A stretch of DNA of 10,520 nucleotides from an uncultured Clostridia bacterium (lineage in GTDB: Bacteria > Bacillota > Clostridia > Oscillospirales > CAG-272). A program made the translations under genes and the position numbers. Of this stretch, positions 7,286 to 10,520 are shown one piece after another. The stretch covers positions 1 to 10,520 of the forward strand of contig CANTEM010000029.1 in NCBI GenBank assembly GCA_947652805.1, written 5' to 3'. The notes beneath the pieces were generated by a model, which had not been told where the DNA came from, searched no databases, and saw nothing but the letters and a program-made list of their open reading frames with translations. How positions within the stretch are numbered: the first letter of the stretch is position 1; each line of letters begins with the position of its first letter.

Positions 7286-7387
7286 TACTTTTATGAAATT
7301 TATGGTGAATAAACCAAAAATACTTTATATAATGAAAATAAAATGTGATCACTGTACAAAGTATCTCTGTAAAATTGTCTCTGGGTA

Positions 7388-7416
7388 TTGAAAAAACAGG
7401 AAATTTCCTCTATAAT
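7388..7416 (+). promoter_or_regulatory. Sigma-A promoter of the lplA operon
   Basis: TTGAAA (7388-7393) and a perfect TATAAT (7411-7416) are separated by exactly 17 bp. Transcription should start near 7423, giving a leader of about 46 nt before lplA. The spacer carries a perfect palindrome, listed separately. Confidence 0.88.
7398..7409. promoter_or_regulatory. Candidate operator: 12-bp palindrome inside the lplA promoter
   Basis: AGGAAATTTCCT is a perfect 12-bp inverted repeat placed between the -35 and -10 boxes of the lplA promoter. A dimeric repressor bound here would block RNA polymerase. The regulator is unknown. The operon's own TrpR-like gene is one candidate, by position only. Confidence 0.4.
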
Positions 7417-7468
7417 AAATAATGAGAAAGTTTGTGTCTAAACAGCTGCGGAGGTTCAAAGAGAAGGA

Positions 7469-8464
7469 ATGCTTTTTATCTTTCAGAAAAAAACAGATCC
7501 GTATTTCAATCTGGCGGCGGAAGAATATATTTTGGAGAAAAAAACAGGAGACGCATTTTTGCTTTGGCGAAATGGTCCGTCTGTTATTATCGGAAAAAAT
7601 CAGAATGCATATGCACAGCTCCATCTTCCGTTTGTACAGGAGAAGGGGATCCGCGTGGCGCGGCGTCTTACCGGCGGCGGCGCAGTTTTTCATGATCTGG
7701 GCAATGTGAATTTTACTTTTATCACAGATGCGCCGGAGCAGGGCAAAATTGATTTCGGCAGATTTACCGCGCCGATGATAGAAACATTGAAAAGACTTGG
7801 CGTGCAGGCGGTCTTGGGAGGGAGAAATGACATTCTGGCAGCCGGGCGCAAGATATCTGGGAACGCCCAGTGCGTCCACTACACCCAGGACGGGCGAGGA
7901 CGGCTGATGCACCATGGAACCCTTCTGTTTTCGGCGGATTTGTCCCGCCTGTCCGGGTCGCTCAAGGTCAACCGCGAGAAGATGCAGGCGAAAGGCATTC
8001 AAAGCGTGGAAAGTCGGGTGGTAAATATTCGGGAGCTTCCAGGATATAGGGGGCCGGACACGGTGGAAGGCTTTTTGCAGTCTCTGGTGTCCAGTGCTGC
8101 GGAGCAGTATGGACCGGCGCGAGAATATACTCCGGAGGAGACTGCCGCAATACAGAAAATTGCAGATGAAAAATTCAGCACATGGGACTGGATTTTTGGA
8201 CAGTCCCGGGAATACAGCGTTTGCAGAGAAAAGCGGTTTGATTATGGAACAGTATCTGTTTCTCTGGAGGCGGATCGGGGAATCATTCAGGAAATAGAAA
8301 TTTCCGGCGACTATTTCGGCGTGCGCGATACGGCGGAATTGGCACGACGCCTTGTGGGATGCCGTCTGGATGAGAAGGAGTTGACGGCTGCTCTTGCAGG
8401 TTGCGGAGCATATATATATGGAAGCACAAATACGGAACTGGCAAAGCTGATCCTGGGCCAGTGA
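7469..8464 (+). CDS. lplA: Lipoate-protein ligase A
   Basis: This cytoplasmic enzyme activates free lipoate with ATP to lipoyl-AMP and transfers it to the lysine of lipoyl domains, such as glycine cleavage H protein or 2-oxoacid dehydrogenase E2. The 331 residues start with DPYFNLAAEEYIL (10-22), the classic LplA N-terminus. They continue with the nucleotide/lipoate loop RRLTGGGAVFHD (65-76), GRKISGNAQ (126-134, with K128 in the position of the conserved substrate-contacting lysine) and HHGTLLF (148-154). A C-terminal accessory domain of roughly 80 residues follows, as in full-length bacterial LplA. The ATG at 7469 is fixed by a TAA at 7439-7441 in frame and by family alignment. GGAGG at 7450-7454 is rather far (14 bp), with AGAAGG closer but abutting. 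It is the first gene of a three-gene operon, 18 bp before the next start. No lipoylated target gene is in view, so it probably serves lipoate scavenging. Confidence 0.96.
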   Translation: MLFIFQKKTDPYFNLAAEEYILEKKTGDAFLLWRNGPSVIIGKNQNAYAQLHLPFVQEKGIRVARRLTGGGAVFHDLGNVNFTFITDAPEQGKIDFGRFTAPMIETLKRLGVQAVLGGRNDILAAGRKISGNAQCVHYTQDGRGRLMHHGTLLFSADLSRLSGSLKVNREKMQAKGIQSVESRVVNIRELPGYRGPDTVEGFLQSLVSSAAEQYGPAREYTPEETAAIQKIADEKFSTWDWIFGQSREYSVCREKRFDYGTVSVSLEADRGIIQEIEISGDYFGVRDTAELARRLVGCRLDEKELTAALAGCGAYIYGSTNTELAKLILGQ

Positions 8465-8482
8465 AGGAAATGGGGATACGGA

Positions 8483-8812
8483 ATGGCAAAAAAAGAAATA
8501 GATGCACAAATGCGGTATTTGTATGAGGGGATTCTTTCCTTGAAAACGGTGGAAGAATGCAGCCGCTTTTTTGAAGATATATGCACGGTTGTGGAAATCA
8601 TTGAAATGTCCAAGCGCCTTACTGTGGCGAAAATGCTGGCGGACAATACAACGTATACAGATATTATGGAAAGAACGGGACTGTCTACTGCTACGATCAG
8701 CCGGGTGAACCGGTGCCTGAAATACGGCAGTGACGGCTACGCTGTTGTTCTCGAGCGTCTGGACGCTGCGGGCGCCGACCCTTTTGCGGAAGAGGAGGGC
8801 AAAAATGAATGA
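8483..8812 (+). CDS. TrpR-like protein of the YerC/YecD family
   Basis: This small 109-residue DNA-binding protein resembles the Trp-repressor fold family found across Firmicutes (YerC in Bacillus). The N-terminal helical part (about 5-50, with EGILSLKTVEECSRFFEDIC and EIIEMSKRL) is typical of that family. It is followed by a helix-turn-helix at about 56-80 (YTDIMERTGLSTATISRVNRCL). The tail from 95 is short and acidic (FAEEEGKNE). The start ATG 8483 has GGGGA at 8472-8476 six bases upstream. It sits 18 bp after lplA and its stop overlaps the methyltransferase start by eight bases, so all three are probably translated from one mRNA. The regulon is unknown. Family membership is clear, but a tryptophan-responsive role should not be assumed. 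Confidence 0.93.
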   Translation: MAKKEIDAQMRYLYEGILSLKTVEECSRFFEDICTVVEIIEMSKRLTVAKMLADNTTYTDIMERTGLSTATISRVNRCLKYGSDGYAVVLERLDAAGADPFAEEEGKNE

Positions 8813-9563
8813 ACCTTTGTATGGGACGCTTTGGGCAAATTATGACAGGCTGAATTCTGAAACAGACTATGAAAAGTGGGCAGATTTTATCTGTGCGCTT
8901 TTTCAGCGTCATGCAGCCATTCCGGTAACCAGTGTGCTGGATCTTGCCTGCGGAACGGGAAGCATGACCTTTGCGCTTCACCGTCGGGGATATGACATGA
9001 CAGCGCTGGATCTCAGTCCGGAGATGCTCTGCTGTGCCCGAGATAAGGCGGAAGCCCAGGGCGCGGCTGATATTTTGTGGCTGTGTCAGGATATGCGCCG
9101 CTTTGAGTTGTACGGTACGGTCAGTGCTGTGGTGTGCTGTCTGGACGGAATCAATCATCTGACAGGAGAAGGGGATCTGGAACGGTGTCTATCTCTGGTA
9201 CATAACTATCTGGAGCCTGGCGGGCTGTTTGTGTTTGATGTGAATACGCCGAAAAAATTCCAGGAGTTTTATGCAGAGAATGATTATATATTGGAGGATG
9301 ACGGGGTTCTGTGCTGCTGGCAGAATCAATATGATGCCCAGCGGCAGATCTGCACCTTTTCTCTTTCTGTGTTTGAAGAAAACGGAGATGGAACATGGAG
9401 TCGCACGGATACGGTGCAGCGTGAGCGGTGCTACAGCCGGGAGGAGCTGACCCGGGCTTTGGAAAAAGCGGGATTTTCTGTTCAGGGTATTTATACAGGG
9501 TTTAAAATGGAAACAGATACGGATACCGCGCACCGGTGGTATCTCGCCGCGCGGCGGGATTAG
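8805..9563 (+). CDS. Class I SAM-dependent methyltransferase
   Basis: The 252-residue protein has a Rossmann-type methyltransferase core. Motif I is VLDLACGTG (44-52), the ribose-binding acidic residue is D69 in ALDLSPEML, and the adenine-contact region is CQDMRRF (94-100). LEPGGLFVFDVNTP (136-149) is the usual strand 5 / post-loop segment. The C-terminal half (about 150-235) forms a beta-rich insertion seen in small-molecule methyltransferases of this type and probably covers the substrate, which cannot be named. The start ATG 8805 is chosen because AGAGGAGG (8791-8798) lies six bases upstream and because the protein aligns from NEPLYGTLWANYDRL. An in-frame ATG at 8730 would add 25 residues read inside the upstream gene. 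It overlaps that gene by eight bases, suggesting translational coupling. No terminator with a U-tract follows. Confidence 0.92.
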   Translation: MNEPLYGTLWANYDRLNSETDYEKWADFICALFQRHAAIPVTSVLDLACGTGSMTFALHRRGYDMTALDLSPEMLCCARDKAEAQGAADILWLCQDMRRFELYGTVSAVVCCLDGINHLTGEGDLERCLSLVHNYLEPGGLFVFDVNTPKKFQEFYAENDYILEDDGVLCCWQNQYDAQRQICTFSLSVFEENGDGTWSRTDTVQRERCYSREELTRALEKAGFSVQGIYTGFKMETDTDTAHRWYLAARRD

Positions 9564-9612
9564 GAAATTTGTATAATATGTCGAAAAATAGCGTATTTTG
9601 TTAAAATATTTG

Positions 9613-9641
9613 TTGACGATTGCGTAATAAAGGATTATAAT
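9613..9641 (+). promoter_or_regulatory. Sigma-A promoter of the C39-like gene
   Basis: TTGACG (9613-9618) and a perfect TATAAT (9636-9641) are 17 bp apart. Transcription should start near 9648, so this gene forms a separate unit from the methyltransferase operon despite the short 119-bp gap. AAGGAGG at 9669-9675 provides a strong ribosome binding site seven bases before the ATG. Confidence 0.88.
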
Positions 9642-9682
9642 AAAGCTGGATGGAAACTGTCAATTAAAAAGGAGGACTTGGA

Positions 9683-10471
9683 ATGAATCAAAGCGATATA
9701 CCGCAGAAATTCAGAATTACGGAGCACGGCGTGCGCAGTGCTGCCCATCATTGCCCTCACAGTATACCATTTCCGGCTATGATGAGTGCATTGAAAACAT
9801 TTATGGGGTTGCCGGCAAGATTGTCTGTTATGCAGGCGCATGGTGTGGAATGGCAAACCGATAACGATTATTTTTATTATATGGGCGTATCGGGGGACGG
9901 ATTTACGCTTCGCTATAACATGCTGGACTTTCTGCGGGAAGGAAAATGGAATAATCAATCCCTCAAGGATTGTTTTCTCTTAGAAGGAATTGCCTTTCGA
10001 CTGTTTGGAGATGACACGATTCCCATAAAGGATGAAGGCATTGATTGGGATACAATCGGTGAAAAAATTGTGCAGCATTTGCTTTCAGATCGCCCCGTCA
10101 TTCTTTTGCAGGAGGGCGGAAGCTGTAAGCTGGTTGTGGGGTATACGGACTACGGTAGTACGTTGATTGTACATAATGGCGGAAAAGGAGTCCGGATTGC
10201 AAAAACAGCGAAACCTCTTGAAAATTGGACAAAAAAACTGGCAGCGGTGATTTTTGTCGATGGATTGACGACGCCGGGGGATAAAAAAGAGATAGCTGTA
10301 CGCGCTTTGTCCAGAGCATATGAATTGCTTTCTGAGAAGAAGGATGCACCGTGGGGATACGGATACGGTGAATATCTTTGGAAGAGATGGATTTCGTTGT
10401 TGGAGGACGATCGGAAATATCGGGCGAAATCATCGGAGTTCAGATACATCAATCCCGAAAAGTTTGATTAG
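9683..10471 (+). CDS. Unassigned protein with C39/BtrH-like (papain-fold-like) layout
   Basis: I do not recognise a named family with certainty. The 262-residue soluble protein has no signal peptide or membrane segment. Its layout recalls C39-like or BtrH N-terminal proteins of Clostridia: a helix (MMSALKTFMG, 33-42), then YYMGVSGDGFTLRYN (65-79), which resembles their conserved MGVSG-xxF segment. Later comes PVILLQEGGSCKLVVGYTDYG (138-158) followed by a TLIVHNGG strand (160-167), like the PVI...H..VVGYD core. The histidine usually found just before the VVGY strand is replaced by a SCK sequence, and no cysteine sits at the expected N-terminal helix position. C24 in HHCP is too far upstream by spacing. 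It may therefore be a non-catalytic relative, or act by another chemistry. The C-terminal 70 residues are helical and charged, with aromatic APWGYGYGEYLWKRW at about 228-242. The start at ATG 9683 is well supported. Confidence 0.85.
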   Translation: MNQSDIPQKFRITEHGVRSAAHHCPHSIPFPAMMSALKTFMGLPARLSVMQAHGVEWQTDNDYFYYMGVSGDGFTLRYNMLDFLREGKWNNQSLKDCFLLEGIAFRLFGDDTIPIKDEGIDWDTIGEKIVQHLLSDRPVILLQEGGSCKLVVGYTDYGSTLIVHNGGKGVRIAKTAKPLENWTKKLAAVIFVDGLTTPGDKKEIAVRALSRAYELLSEKKDAPWGYGYGEYLWKRWISLLEDDRKYRAKSSEFRYINPEKFD

Positions 10472-10482
10472 TCGGATATGGT

Positions 10483-10520
10483 ATGCTTTTTGCGGCATTG
10501 GGGATACTGATGTCGTATTT
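10483..10520 (+). CDS. Possible start of a further gene (hydrophobic N-terminus, cut by window end)
   Basis: From ATG 10483 the frame reads MLFAALGILMSY and is open to the last base, a hydrophobic stretch that could begin a membrane protein or signal peptide. It starts 11 bp after the previous stop. There is no clear ribosome binding site, and only 12 codons are visible, so this is weak. Confidence 0.2.
   Translation, partial: MLFAALGILMSY

Larger units (their letters stand above)
7175..7468. other. Divergent ppdK/lplA control region (294 bp, no gene)
   Basis: This AT-rich gap holds the ppdK leader and promoter on one side and the lplA promoter on the other. Between them I see an 8-bp perfect palindrome GTGATCAC (7345-7352) and a TATAAT-like hexamer at 7328-7333 without a convincing -35. 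No small gene with a credible ribosome binding site stands out. Confidence 0.7.

Noticed and set aside
7422..7709. Overlapping short + strand frames near the lplA start (from 7422 and 7432)
   Set aside because: They run out of frame through the conserved lplA N-terminus and encode nothing recognisable.
8730..8804. Upstream in-frame ATG of the methyltransferase
   Set aside because: It would be read within the TrpR-like gene, the extra residues are not family-like, and AGAGGAGG directly precedes the ATG at 8805.
9545..9556. CGCCGCGCGGCG palindrome at the end of the methyltransferase gene as a terminator
   Set aside because: It is a perfect 12-bp palindrome but lies inside the coding sequence, has no loop, and lacks a T-run right after it.

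Overview
The window looks like chromosomal DNA from a Gram-positive anaerobe of the class Clostridia, plausibly a gut Oscillospirales/Ruminococcaceae-type organism of moderate GC. That placement is inferred from sortase-assembled pili with LPXTG signals, strong GGAGG ribosome binding sites, sigma-A promoters, a Clostridium-type pyruvate phosphate dikinase and a YerC/YecD-type TrpR-like protein. The species cannot be fixed from this sequence alone.

Region 1 (1-4400, + strand) is the 3' part of a sortase-dependent pilus operon. It holds the C-terminal part of an LPFTG-anchored accessory pilin or adhesin (cut by the window start), a complete 580-residue backbone pilin with an LPLTG signal, a Rho-independent terminator, and two tandem class C-type sortases whose genes overlap. 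The backbone is probably polymerised through a lysine of a divergent pilin motif by the first sortase. The second sortase lacks the C-terminal membrane anchor and has a different active-site signature, so it may load an accessory subunit or attach the pilus to the wall. The terminator after the backbone gene probably keeps sortase expression well below pilin expression. The operon ends at a strong terminator.

Region 2 (4431-7290, - strand) carries ppdK, converging on the pilus operon. Its own terminator lies close to the pilus terminator and shares sequence with it. An extended -10 promoter and a roughly 90-nt structured leader precede the gene. PPDK interconverts PEP and pyruvate with ATP/PPi, a central step in anaerobic glycolysis and gluconeogenesis.

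Region 3 (7388-9563, + strand) is divergent from ppdK. A near-consensus sigma-A promoter with a perfect 12-bp palindrome in its spacer drives a tight three-gene operon: lplA (lipoate-protein ligase), a yerC-like TrpR-family regulator, and a class I SAM-dependent methyltransferase whose start overlaps the regulator's stop.

Region 4 (9613-10520, + strand) has another near-consensus promoter and an unassigned 262-residue protein. Its layout resembles C39/BtrH-like (papain-fold) proteins, but no clear catalytic residues are visible. A possible hydrophobic reading frame begins at the window end.

No RNA genes, CRISPR arrays, insertion sequences or prophage genes are evident. I do not see a clearly undescribed system. 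The points most worth following up are the pilus locus (divergent pilin motif, two unlike sortases, internal terminator), the palindromic lplA promoter and the unassigned C39-like protein.
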